Shown one piece after another: positions 1 to 5,922 of a stretch of DNA of 8,359 nucleotides. The stretch spans positions 1-8,359 of the forward strand of contig CAJUEB010000105.1 in NCBI GenBank assembly GCA_910585135.1. The letters are read 5' to 3'. Both the position numbers and the translations under genes were made by a program. How positions within the stretch are numbered: position 1 is the stretch's first letter; the number at the start of each line of letters is the position of its first letter. The notes under the pieces are model-generated. The model ran no database searches and was not told the origin of the DNA. It saw only the letters and a program-made list of their open reading frames with translations. Source of the DNA: an uncultured Eubacteriales bacterium (GTDB taxonomy: Bacteria > Bacillota > Clostridia > Peptostreptococcales > Anaerovoracaceae).

Positions 1-1
1 G

Positions 2-841
2 GAATCCTATCAGGCGACCATCGATAATGCAGTTGCAAAGGGCGCGGAGGTCATTGTAGCAGACGGGTATTCGTTTGAGGATGTGGTTTATAATGCGCAG
101 AATCAATACAGCGATGTGAAATTCATACTCATCGATGCAGAACCGGTGGACGCGGAATCGGGGAAAGCAAAAATTGCGGATAATACGATGGCAATCCTTT
201 TTTCTTCTGAGCAAGCTGGATACCTGGCGGGATATGCAGCCGTGAAGGACGGATTCCGGCAGCTGGGTTTCATGGGCAGCGAAAAAATACCGATGATCAT
301 GGATTATGGGTATGGATTTTTGCAAGGCGCCGAGGCTGCCGCCGATGAAATGAAGGTGGAGATCGGGATCAAATACCATTATTGTACGCAAGACGAGGAT
401 CGCAGTGCGACTACCGACAGGGCCGCCCGCTGGTATGAAGAAGGCACGGAAGCGATCTTTGCCTGCGGCTCTCAAGTGGATATGCCGGTAATCGAAGCGG
501 CGGAGCTTTTAGATAAAAAGGTGATCTGCTGTGAGACGGATAAGAGCCAGATGTCAGATACTGTGGTCACTTCGGCGGTCAAAGATATCGGTGCTGCTTT
601 AGGACTCGTATTGGACCAGTATGATGATGATGCGTTTCCGGGCGGGGAAATCGTTTCTTATGATGTGGAAAATGAAGGCATCCGCCTGGAATTGGAAAAC
701 GGAAGATTCACGAGCTTTGCAAAAGATGACTACAATATTCTTCGGGATGAGCTGGCGGCTGGGAATATTCAGGTGAAGGAGCATACGGCTGGCAATCTCG
801 GAGCGTTGGGACTTGCCCGTGTCAATGTAATGGAAGAATAA
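2..841 (+). CDS. BMP/PnrA-family substrate-binding protein (5' end missing)
   Basis: The reading frame is open from the first complete codon at position 2, so the gene begins upstream; 279 residues are visible. Full BMP-family proteins are usually about 350-380 residues, so roughly 70-100 residues are missing, including the expected lipoprotein signal peptide. The visible part shows the periplasmic-binding fold of the basic membrane protein family: the strand-turn 'VIVADGYSFED', then 'FSSEQAGYLAGYAA', a glycine-rich 'GFMGSEKIPMIMDYGYGF', and a later 'IFACGSQVDMPVIEAA'. Characterised family members (Treponema PnrA, Borrelia Bmp proteins) are surface lipoproteins that bind purine nucleosides for an ABC importer. 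The ligand here is an inference. No permease or ATPase gene follows; a terminator does, so any transporter partners are upstream or elsewhere. The family assignment is firm; the substrate is not. Confidence 0.85.
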   Translation, partial: ESYQATIDNAVAKGAEVIVADGYSFEDVVYNAQNQYSDVKFILIDAEPVDAESGKAKIADNTMAILFSSEQAGYLAGYAAVKDGFRQLGFMGSEKIPMIMDYGYGFLQGAEAAADEMKVEIGIKYHYCTQDEDRSATTDRAARWYEEGTEAIFACGSQVDMPVIEAAELLDKKVICCETDKSQMSDTVVTSAVKDIGAALGLVLDQYDDDAFPGGEIVSYDVENEGIRLELENGRFTSFAKDDYNILRDELAAGNIQVKEHTAGNLGALGLARVNVMEE

Positions 842-964
842 ACAGATGGAATGAATCTATGAAATGGACGGGCGGCAGATGAGATTGGACTGCGAATCCG
901 GCGCAGCCTTTTATGATTTCATGGAAGCCGCCACATATCGGGATATTTCAAAAAAATTTACTGA

Positions 965-1008
965 CAAAGCCTATCATTGAAGGATCAATGATGGGCTTTG
1001 TTTTTATT
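965..1008 (+). terminator. Intrinsic terminator shared by two convergent genes
   Basis: The arms 965-980 and 985-1000 form a 16-bp stem closed by a 4-base loop (AGGA, 981-984). The only non-Watson-Crick pair is a T-G pair at 972. The stem is followed immediately by GTTTTTATT on the plus strand, so it terminates transcription of the BMP gene. On the minus strand the same hairpin contains the last codons and the TGA of citrate synthase. There the run of T comes only about 8 bases after the stem, so termination in that direction may be weaker. Confidence 0.88.
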
Positions 1009-2487
1009 GCCTGTGGACATATTAATCTGCACTTTGCTGTTTCTTTTGCTTAATGGAATATAATCGAGATGATCCTGCACCGAGTTATAGGCAGGCCGCA
1101 TGAGTTTTCCTCCGGCAATCAGCTCTTCCAGCCTGTGTGCACACCAGCCGGATAATCTCGCTGTGGCAAAAAGCGGTGTGGCGATCGCAGTTGGAATATC
1201 CAGGGCGTCGTATACGAAGCCTGAGTACATATCCACGTTGGCAGGCATCGGCTTATCAATGCCGGTTACTTCAGCCTTTAGCACCGGAATGCGTTTTTCA
1301 ATATAATCACAGAGGAGGAAGTCATCCTCAAGCCCTTTGCTTTCAGCTAGCTCCTGTGCCATCGATTTCAGCACCTTTGCACGCGGGTCTGAAATGGTGT
1401 ATATAGCATGTCCCATTCCGTAGATGAGTCCGGTCCTGTCGTTGGCTTCTTTTTTCAGGATTTTCACCAGATAATCGTCCAGCTTGCCCCTGTTGTTGAA
1501 ATCAGGCACATTTTCTTTGATGTTCATCATCATGTTGATGACGGCGATGTTTGCGCCGCCATGCTTTGGCCCTTTCAGGGAGCCGATGGCCGCCGAGATT
1601 GCTGAATATGTATCCGTTCCCGTCGATGACACCAGATGCGTCGTAAAGGATGAATTGTTCCCGCCGCCGTGTTCTGCGTGGAGGATCATGGAAAGATCCA
1701 GTACCTTTGCTTCTATTTCGGTGTATTCACCGGTAGGGCGGATCATCCTGAGAATGTTTTCCGACGTGGAAAGCTCAGGAATCGGCTTATGCAGGTGAAG
1801 GCTCATATTATCGTAGCTTGATGCTTTCGCTTGGTAGGCATAGGCAATCAGCGCAGGGAAATAGCCGATCAGGTCGATGGACTGCCGCAGCACATTGGAG
1901 ATGGAAATATCGTCGGGGTTTTCATCGTAACAATACAGGGCAAGCACGCTTCTGGCCAGCTTGTTCATGATATTGTTAGATGGCGCTGTTAAAATCATAT
2001 CCCGGGCAAACCCGTCAGGAAGCTCCCTCTTGGCGCTGAGGAGCTTGTTGAATGCATTTAGTTCCGATTTGCTCGGCAGGTATCCGAATATGAGCAAGAA
2101 GGTGGTTTCTTCAAATCCGAAACGGTTTTCCTTGATGCAGTTACTGACCAGGTCTTCAATGCTATAGCCCCTGTAATACAGCTTTCCTTCGGTAGGGATT
2201 TTGTTGTTGTCCGCATCCATGTGGTATCCCACGATTTCGCCGATCCGGGTAAGCCCTACGACAACGCCGGTACCGTTGGAGTTTCGCAGCCCTCTCTTCA
2301 CATTGTTTTTCGCAAATAATTCATGTTCGATCCGGTTTCTGTCTGTGATAATTTTGGCGCTGTCCTCCAGGAGGGATTTTGTTGCAGCGCTCTTGAGGTT
2401 GTTTTCCACCTCTCTCTTGAATGTGTCCCGAATGGTCTTCCTTCGTTCTTTCCTGTCCCGGCGTTTATTTCTTAATTTCGTAAACAT
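985..2487 (-). CDS. gltA: Citrate synthase (Si type), 500 aa
   Basis: It condenses acetyl-CoA with oxaloacetate to citrate in the cytosol. All catalytic landmarks of the citrate synthase fold are present: His273 in 'HAEHGGGN', His309 in 'GPKHGGAN', and Asp367 in 'SDPRAKVL', with the preceding 'YGMGHA' (His360). Conserved arginines follow in 'ATARLSGWCAHRLEEL'. The order and spacing match the pig-enzyme triad His274/His320/Asp375. At 500 residues it is longer than typical bacterial enzymes (about 370-430); the excess is an N-terminal segment of about 70 residues, strongly basic at first (residues 4-25 are rich in Lys/Arg). The start at 2487 is supported by AGGAGG at 2493-2498 on the minus strand, 5 bases before the ATG. 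The gene stands alone between a divergent promoter and a shared terminator, with no aconitase or isocitrate dehydrogenase beside it. 2-Methylcitrate synthase activity cannot be ruled out, but no propionate genes are nearby. Confidence 0.95.
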   Translation of the reverse strand: MFTKLRNKRRDRKERRKTIRDTFKREVENNLKSAATKSLLEDSAKIITDRNRIEHELFAKNNVKRGLRNSNGTGVVVGLTRIGEIVGYHMDADNNKIPTEGKLYYRGYSIEDLVSNCIKENRFGFEETTFLLIFGYLPSKSELNAFNKLLSAKRELPDGFARDMILTAPSNNIMNKLARSVLALYCYDENPDDISISNVLRQSIDLIGYFPALIAYAYQAKASSYDNMSLHLHKPIPELSTSENILRMIRPTGEYTEIEAKVLDLSMILHAEHGGGNNSSFTTHLVSSTGTDTYSAISAAIGSLKGPKHGGANIAVINMMMNIKENVPDFNNRGKLDDYLVKILKKEANDRTGLIYGMGHAIYTISDPRAKVLKSMAQELAESKGLEDDFLLCDYIEKRIPVLKAEVTGIDKPMPANVDMYSGFVYDALDIPTAIATPLFATARLSGWCAHRLEELIAGGKLMRPAYNSVQDHLDYIPLSKRNSKVQINMSTGNKNKAHH

Positions 2488-2533
2488 GTAGACCTCCTTT
2501 TTAATCTCTTTCCCAATCGTATTTTTGCATAAT

Positions 2534-2562
2534 TGTATACATTAGTATACCATATATGTAAA
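2534..2562 (-). promoter_or_regulatory. Sigma-A-type promoter of the citrate synthase gene
   Basis: Read on the minus strand, TTTACA (2562-2557) is followed after exactly 17 bases by TATACA (2539-2534). This matches the TTGACA/TATAAT consensus at 5 and 5 of 6 positions. Transcription would start near 2527, giving a leader of about 40 bases that contains the AGGAGG site. Confidence 0.6.
2535..2550. promoter_or_regulatory. Paired GTATAC palindromes, candidate operator
   Basis: Two identical 6-bp palindromes, GTATAC, lie at 2535-2540 and 2545-2550, separated by ATTA. Their centres are 10 bp apart, about one helical turn. They overlap the -10 box and the spacer of the citrate synthase promoter, where a bound dimer would block RNA polymerase. 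The wider core TTGTATAC resembles half-sites seen for some GntR-family regulators. That is only a resemblance, and no regulator gene is adjacent. AT-rich promoter sequence can produce such short palindromes by chance. Confidence 0.35.
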
Positions 2563-2581
2563 AGTAAGTACAGAAAAACTA

Positions 2582-2639
2582 TTTAAAGGAGGGTGGCTGG
2601 ATGCTATAATGGATGCTATAATGTGGTATCCTATATAAT
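2582..2639 (+). promoter_or_regulatory. Promoter region with three TATAAT boxes
   Basis: Perfect TATAAT hexamers occur at 2605-2610, 2617-2622 and 2634-2639. The first two lie within an exact tandem copy of GGATGCTATAAT (2599-2610 and 2611-2622), and each has the extended -10 form TGCTATAAT. Only the first has a plausible -35 box (TTTAAA, 2582-2587) at a 17-bp spacing. The second could work as an extended -10 promoter without a good -35. The region lies directly upstream of the uncharacterised gene beginning near 2687 and points into it. Confidence 0.6.
2599..2622 (+). repeat. Tandem duplication of a 12-bp extended -10 element
   Basis: GGATGCTATAAT is present twice, head to tail, with no mismatch. 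A duplication of exactly one 12-bp unit suggests slippage. It doubles the -10 element rather than any coding sequence. Confidence 0.9.
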
Positions 2640-2670
2640 AAATGCACAATAAACGCACATTGCGGGAAAA

Positions 2671-2675
2671 AGGAG
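2671..2675 (+). promoter_or_regulatory. Ribosome binding site that bears on the start of the unknown gene
   Basis: AGGAG within a purine run lies 2 bases before ATG 2678, 11 before ATG 2687 and 17 before ATG 2693, all in one frame. Two bases is too close and 17 too far, so ATG 2687 is preferred. An upstream in-frame ATG at 2642 has no ribosome binding site and lies very near the predicted transcription start. Confidence 0.5.
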
Positions 2676-2686
2676 ATATGAATCAT

Positions 2687-3466
2687 ATGCGTATGGATTA
2701 TGAAATTGCTATGGATATGCAGAAAATTTGTACAGGCGAACCGCGTCCCTTATCGAGAGGGCAGATCGCTGGCCAGATTATCGATATTGATCAGGTTACG
2801 AAGGATTTCGACCGGGAAAGGACGGAGGAATGCGTAGCGTTTTACAATAAGATGGTACAGGATCAGGAGCAGAAGCTGTACGATGCGGATATGCTCGTTG
2901 CGGAAACGGCTTCTATTAAAGAGGCGTTTGATGATTTTTTGAAACGCTGCGTCGATGATGGGTCTTTTCAAAGCCTGTTTGACAGCATCAGTGATTTTTT
3001 CATGACGCCTCCCTTTGAGGGTTTGGATCACATTGAGTACGGCGTCAATGAGGTTTGTGTCTTTTCCGTTTTGGAATATTTTCAGTGGAAAACAGCCGCT
3101 GGCAGCGATCATGCGCAGATCCGCGCGCAGTACCGGGAAAGCATCGCTTCCAGGACGTATGAAGAGGTAGCGGCTCATTGGATCGGGGTATATGATGATT
3201 TGCAGAAGCGATATGACAAGCTCGGCGCAGAGTTTGACGGAGAGCATGCTTTGCAGCAGAAGCTGGCAAGTTGCTGCATTCTCGCGATTGCTGCCATTCG
3301 GGATCAGGACGGATTCGCGCTGGATATGGTGCAGTCCGGCGCTGCGGAAAAGGGCAAAGCGATCATGGATGCTTACTTTGCGGACACATACGAGGAAGGC
3401 GAAAGCGCCTTTACGGATAACGTGATCAAGCTTTATGAGTTTGTCTATGGGCAGATAAGCGAGTAG
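2687..3466 (+). CDS. Uncharacterised acidic helical protein
   Basis: I do not recognise this protein. From the chosen start it is 259 residues, acidic, with no signal peptide and no membrane segment, so probably cytosolic. The composition and spacing suggest mostly alpha helix. A Pro-rich turn lies near residue 20 ('GEPRPLSRG'). A charged helix follows around residues 50-85, then 'SISDFFMTPPFEGLDHIEYG', then several amphipathic helices to the C-terminus with a short hydrophobic stretch 'ASCCILAIAAI'. No Walker, HTH, metal-binding Cys/His or hydrolase motif is evident. Alternative in-frame starts are 2642, 2678 and 2693. It has its own promoter region upstream and no terminator before the MEMO-AMMECR1 gene 156 bases downstream, so read-through into that operon is likely. 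A functional link to it is inference from position only. Codon use and base composition look like the neighbouring genes. Confidence 0.8.
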   Translation: MRMDYEIAMDMQKICTGEPRPLSRGQIAGQIIDIDQVTKDFDRERTEECVAFYNKMVQDQEQKLYDADMLVAETASIKEAFDDFLKRCVDDGSFQSLFDSISDFFMTPPFEGLDHIEYGVNEVCVFSVLEYFQWKTAAGSDHAQIRAQYRESIASRTYEEVAAHWIGVYDDLQKRYDKLGAEFDGEHALQQKLASCCILAIAAIRDQDGFALDMVQSGAAEKGKAIMDAYFADTYEEGESAFTDNVIKLYEFVYGQISE

Positions 3467-3470
3467 ACCG

Positions 3471-3595
3471 ATTTGGGAAATAAACGGATCGCTGGCGGCT
3501 ATAGCCATTTGGAATATGAGATATTTGGGCAATGAACGGCCCGCTGGCGGCAGCCGTTTGGGACAGGAGTTTTGGAAACAGTCGCAAGCCGTTTG
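3471..3595 (+). repeat. Imperfect tandem repeats of about 50 bp in the spacer
   Basis: Two clear copies are at 3471-3512 and 3523-3561. Each begins with ATTTGGG, contains ACGG and CGCTGGCGGC, and ends with AGCC(A/G)TTTGG. The second copy lacks three bases (TAT) and differs at a few positions. A shorter, more degenerate third copy at 3571-3595 keeps TTTGGAAA at its start and AAGCCGTTTGG at its end. The copies are separated by 9-10 unrelated bases. Inside copy one GGCTATAGCC (3497-3506) is a perfect palindrome; in copy two GCTGGCGGCAGC can fold into a small hairpin. No promoter or terminator is obvious here. Confidence 0.7.
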
Positions 3596-3610
3596 GACAA
3601 GCGGCCAAAA

Positions 3611-3616
3611 AGGAGG
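3611..3616 (+). promoter_or_regulatory. Ribosome binding site fixing the MEMO-AMMECR1 start
   Basis: A perfect AGGAGG lies 6 bases before ATG 3623. The frame is open further upstream, with a possible ATG at 3572, but that codon has no good ribosome binding site, sits in the repeat region, and would add 17 residues not typical of the family. The conserved family start (VLAGFMVPHPPLI) begins right after ATG 3623. Confidence 0.9.
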
Positions 3617-3622
3617 AAACTG

Positions 3623-5029
3623 ATGTCTGTTTTAGCTGGATTTATGGTTCCGCATCCTCCGCTCATCATTGCGGAGGTAGGAAAAGGCGAAGAACGGAAA
3701 ATTGCGGAGACGGCAAAGGCCTATCATAAGGTAGGTCGTGAAATTGCGGCACTTGCGCCGGAAACCATCGTAGTTATATCGCCGCATAATGTGATGTATC
3801 GCGATTATATCCATATTCGCCCGCAGGAACATTTGCGGGGAAGCTTCCGGCAGTTTGGCGCACAAAAGCCGGTCATCGAGGCGGATTGCGATCTGGAATT
3901 TATCGATGCGCTGTGTCGCATTGCGGAAGCAGGCGGCAATGCGGCCTCTTGCTGGGGCGTGCTTGGCGGGGAAGACGAGAAACTGGATCACGGGACGTTA
4001 GTGCCGCTGTCCTTTGTAAATCAATATTACCACTCGTACCGGCTGGTATCGGTCGGGCTTGCGGGACTGCCGCTTACCGTGCATTACAGGCTGGGACAGG
4101 CGATCAAGGAGACGGCGGAAAAACTGGGGCGAAGGACGGTGGTAATCGCCAGCGGGGATCTGTCGCATTATTTAAAGGAGGACGGTCCTTACGGGTATCG
4201 TGAGGAAGGTCCTGTGTACGATGAACGCATTATGGATGTCATGGCAGATGCACAATTCGGCAGGCTATTGGAATTTTCCGATGAGTTTTGCAGCCAGGCA
4301 GGGGAATGCGGTCACCGGGCGTTCACGATCCTGGCAGGGGCATTGGACGAAACGGCGGTCCGGCCGGAGCGTCTTTCGTATCAGGATACCTTCGGGGTCG
4401 GTTATGGAATCTGCACATACGATGTGATTGGCAAAGACCCGAAGCGGAATTTCCTCGAACAGTATAGAAAATCGATGATGCAGCGATGCACGCCAGCCTC
4501 TGATGATGCGGACGCTTATGTGGCGCTGGCGAGGAAATCCCTGGAGCATTATGTGACCACGGGGCGGCGCATGGATGTCCCGGAAGCCTTGCCGACGGAA
4601 ATGACCGAACGGAGCGCGGGCGTGTTCGTATCGATACACAAAGACGGCGCATTGCGGGGATGTATCGGCACGATTGCGCCAATGCAGGAAAATATCGCTT
4701 GTGAAATCTTGGAGAACGCTATCAGTGCGGCGGCCTTCGATCCGCGCTTTGCCCCGGTCACGCCGGAGGAGCTTTCGCAGCTTGTATACAGCGTGGATGT
4801 CCTGGGAGAGCCGGAGGCTGTCTTTTCCATGGATGTGCTGGATGCGAAACGCTATGGGGTGATCGTAACGAAGGGAAGCAGGCGGGGGCTGCTTTTGCCG
4901 GATCTTGACGGGGTTGATACGCCAGAGCAGCAGGTAGCCATTGCCAGGCAAAAGGCAGGAATCGGCGCTGATGAAAAAGGCGTTGCGCTTGCGCGTTTTC
5001 AGGTGATCCGACACGGAGAAAAAGGATGA
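3623..5029 (+). CDS. amrB-amrA: AmmeMemoRadiSam system proteins B and A fused (MEMO-AMMECR1)
   Basis: The protein has 468 residues in two domains. Residues about 1-270 are a MEMO domain, related in fold to LigB class III extradiol dioxygenases. Its conserved motifs are 'VPHPPLI' (His11), 'ISPHN' (His55), 'LDHGTLVPL' (His123), 'IASGDLSHYL' (His182) and 'ECGHRAF' (Cys229); these line the putative metal site of the family. Residues about 295-465 are an AMMECR1 domain, marked by the invariant 'LRGCIG' (344-349), 'AAFDPRFAPVTPEEL' and 'RGLLLPDLDGVDT'. These families, with a radical SAM enzyme, form the conserved AmmeMemoRadiSam set. Its biochemical reaction is, to my knowledge, not firmly established. 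The stop overlaps the start of the radical SAM gene (ATGA), so the two are translationally coupled. Fusion of B and A in one chain implies the domains act on the same substrate or complex. Confidence 0.93.
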   Translation: MSVLAGFMVPHPPLIIAEVGKGEERKIAETAKAYHKVGREIAALAPETIVVISPHNVMYRDYIHIRPQEHLRGSFRQFGAQKPVIEADCDLEFIDALCRIAEAGGNAASCWGVLGGEDEKLDHGTLVPLSFVNQYYHSYRLVSVGLAGLPLTVHYRLGQAIKETAEKLGRRTVVIASGDLSHYLKEDGPYGYREEGPVYDERIMDVMADAQFGRLLEFSDEFCSQAGECGHRAFTILAGALDETAVRPERLSYQDTFGVGYGICTYDVIGKDPKRNFLEQYRKSMMQRCTPASDDADAYVALARKSLEHYVTTGRRMDVPEALPTEMTERSAGVFVSIHKDGALRGCIGTIAPMQENIACEILENAISAAAFDPRFAPVTPEELSQLVYSVDVLGEPEAVFSMDVLDAKRYGVIVTKGSRRGLLLPDLDGVDTPEQQVAIARQKAGIGADEKGVALARFQVIRHGEKG

Positions 5030-5853
5030 AGGCGGAATGTAACGTATGCCCGCGCCATTGCCGGATTGCGGATGGTGCAGCGGGCTTTTGCAAGGCCAGG
5101 AAAAATGAGCAGGGGCAGGTCGTGTGTAAAAGCTATGGTCGCTTGACAGCGCTTGCACTTGATCCCATCGAAAAGAAGCCGCTGCGAAGGTTTCATCCGG
5201 GCAGCCTGATTCTCTCGGCAGGTTCGTATGGCTGTAATATGCGGTGCAGCTTTTGCCAGAACCATTCTATTTCCATGAATGGCGAGGAAGATACCGTATG
5301 GCGTTTTATGCCGCCGGAAGATTTGGCGGCGGAAGCGGTGATGCTTCGGGAAAAGGGAAATATCGGGGTAGCATTTACTTATAACGAACCTTGCGTGGGC
5401 TTTGAATACGTGCGGGATACCGCAAGGCTGGTTCACGAGGCAGGAATGAAAAATGTGCTGGTGACGAACGGATGCGCGGAAGGCTGGGTTCTTGATGAGC
5501 TGCTTCCCCATATAGACGCGATGAATATCGATTTAAAAGCGTTTACGGAGGGTTTTTACAGACGGCACGGCGGAAGCCTTGAAACGGTAAAAGCATTCAT
5601 CAAAAAAGCGGCAGCAAGCTGTCATGTGGAGCTGACGACTTTGGTCATCCCTGGTGAAAATGATGATATGCAGGAGCTGAAAAGGATGGTTTCGTGGATC
5701 GCCGGGATCAGTCCCAAGATCCCGCTTCATGTGAGCCGTTTTTTCCCGCAGTGGAAAATGACAAGGCGGGATGCGACCGACATCAGCACAATCTATGGCA
5801 TTGCAGAAATGGCGGCAAAGCAATTAAAATATGTGTATACTGGGAATTGTTGA
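5026..5853 (+). CDS. amrS: AmmeMemoRadiSam system radical SAM enzyme, short C-terminus
   Basis: This 275-residue protein is related to pyruvate formate-lyase activating enzymes. The radical SAM [4Fe-4S] motif CxxxCxxC is 'CNMRCSFC' (Cys70, Cys74, Cys77), preceded by the conserved 'PLRRFHPGSLILSAGSYG'. An N-terminal cysteine cluster (Cys5, Cys8, Cys12, Cys22) has the CxxCPxxC...GxC pattern usual for this subfamily and may bind an extra metal or cluster. Other family motifs are 'GVAFTYNEP' (115-122), 'LVTNG', 'NIDLKAF' and 'VSRFFPQWKM'. The start at 5026 overlaps the previous stop by 4 bp, with GGAG at 5015-5018, 7 bases upstream. The protein ends at 'YVYTGNC', whereas many relatives continue for about 50 residues with a CPxCG-type zinc-ribbon tail. 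The next bases in the other plus frames do not encode such a tail, so this is probably a natural short form rather than a frameshift. Confidence 0.93.
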   Translation: MKAECNVCPRHCRIADGAAGFCKARKNEQGQVVCKSYGRLTALALDPIEKKPLRRFHPGSLILSAGSYGCNMRCSFCQNHSISMNGEEDTVWRFMPPEDLAAEAVMLREKGNIGVAFTYNEPCVGFEYVRDTARLVHEAGMKNVLVTNGCAEGWVLDELLPHIDAMNIDLKAFTEGFYRRHGGSLETVKAFIKKAAASCHVELTTLVIPGENDDMQELKRMVSWIAGISPKIPLHVSRFFPQWKMTRRDATDISTIYGIAEMAAKQLKYVYTGNC

Positions 5854-5862
5854 CCTTTTGGT

Positions 5863-5892
5863 TTGCATATCCGATATCGTTGGTGATATACT
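5863..5892 (+). promoter_or_regulatory. Promoter of the PilZ-macro operon
   Basis: TTGCAT (5863-5868) is followed after 18 bases by TATACT (5887-5892), which gives a start near 5899 and a leader of about 24 bases carrying AGGAGG at 5909-5914. An inverted repeat, GATATC-N6-GATAT (from about 5873 to 5890), runs into the -10 box and could be an operator; it is short. No terminator separates the radical SAM gene from this region, so some read-through is also likely. Confidence 0.5.
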
Positions 5893-5922
5893 TAGAACAA
5901 GATACAGCAGGAGGCATTTGCG

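Noticed and set aside
871..933. GGCGGC and GCCGCC arms between the BMP gene and the terminator
   Set aside because: The arms are 6 bp with a loop of about 50 bases, and the flanking complementary bases are in the wrong order to extend the stem.
879..980. Short plus-strand frame of 33 codons after the BMP gene, starting MRLDCESGAAFYDFMEAATY and ending KAYH
   Set aside because: It has only a weak ribosome binding site and ends inside the terminator stem. Its resemblance to the citrate synthase C-terminus (KAHH) is just the hairpin read from the other strand.
2750..3532. Long minus-strand open frame (260 codons) opposite the unknown gene
   Set aside because: There is no ribosome binding site and no recognisable motifs, and it runs past the plus-strand gene into the repeats. 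The plus-strand frame has a promoter, an upstream AGGAG and normal composition.
3471..3595. CRISPR-like array or riboswitch in the spacer
   Set aside because: There are only two clear, imperfect copies with spacers of 9-10 bases, too short for CRISPR. No known riboswitch core or terminator/anti-terminator pair is visible.
3572..3622. Upstream in-frame ATG giving a 17-residue longer MEMO-AMMECR1 protein
   Set aside because: There is no good ribosome binding site before it, it lies in the repeat region, and the family's conserved start follows the ATG at 3623, which has a perfect AGGAGG.
4265..5158. Minus-strand open frame of 297 codons opposite the MEMO-AMMECR1 and radical SAM genes
   Set aside because: The opposite strand clearly encodes two conserved families across this whole stretch. 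The minus-strand product is rich in Arg, His, Pro and Ser, as expected for an antisense shadow.
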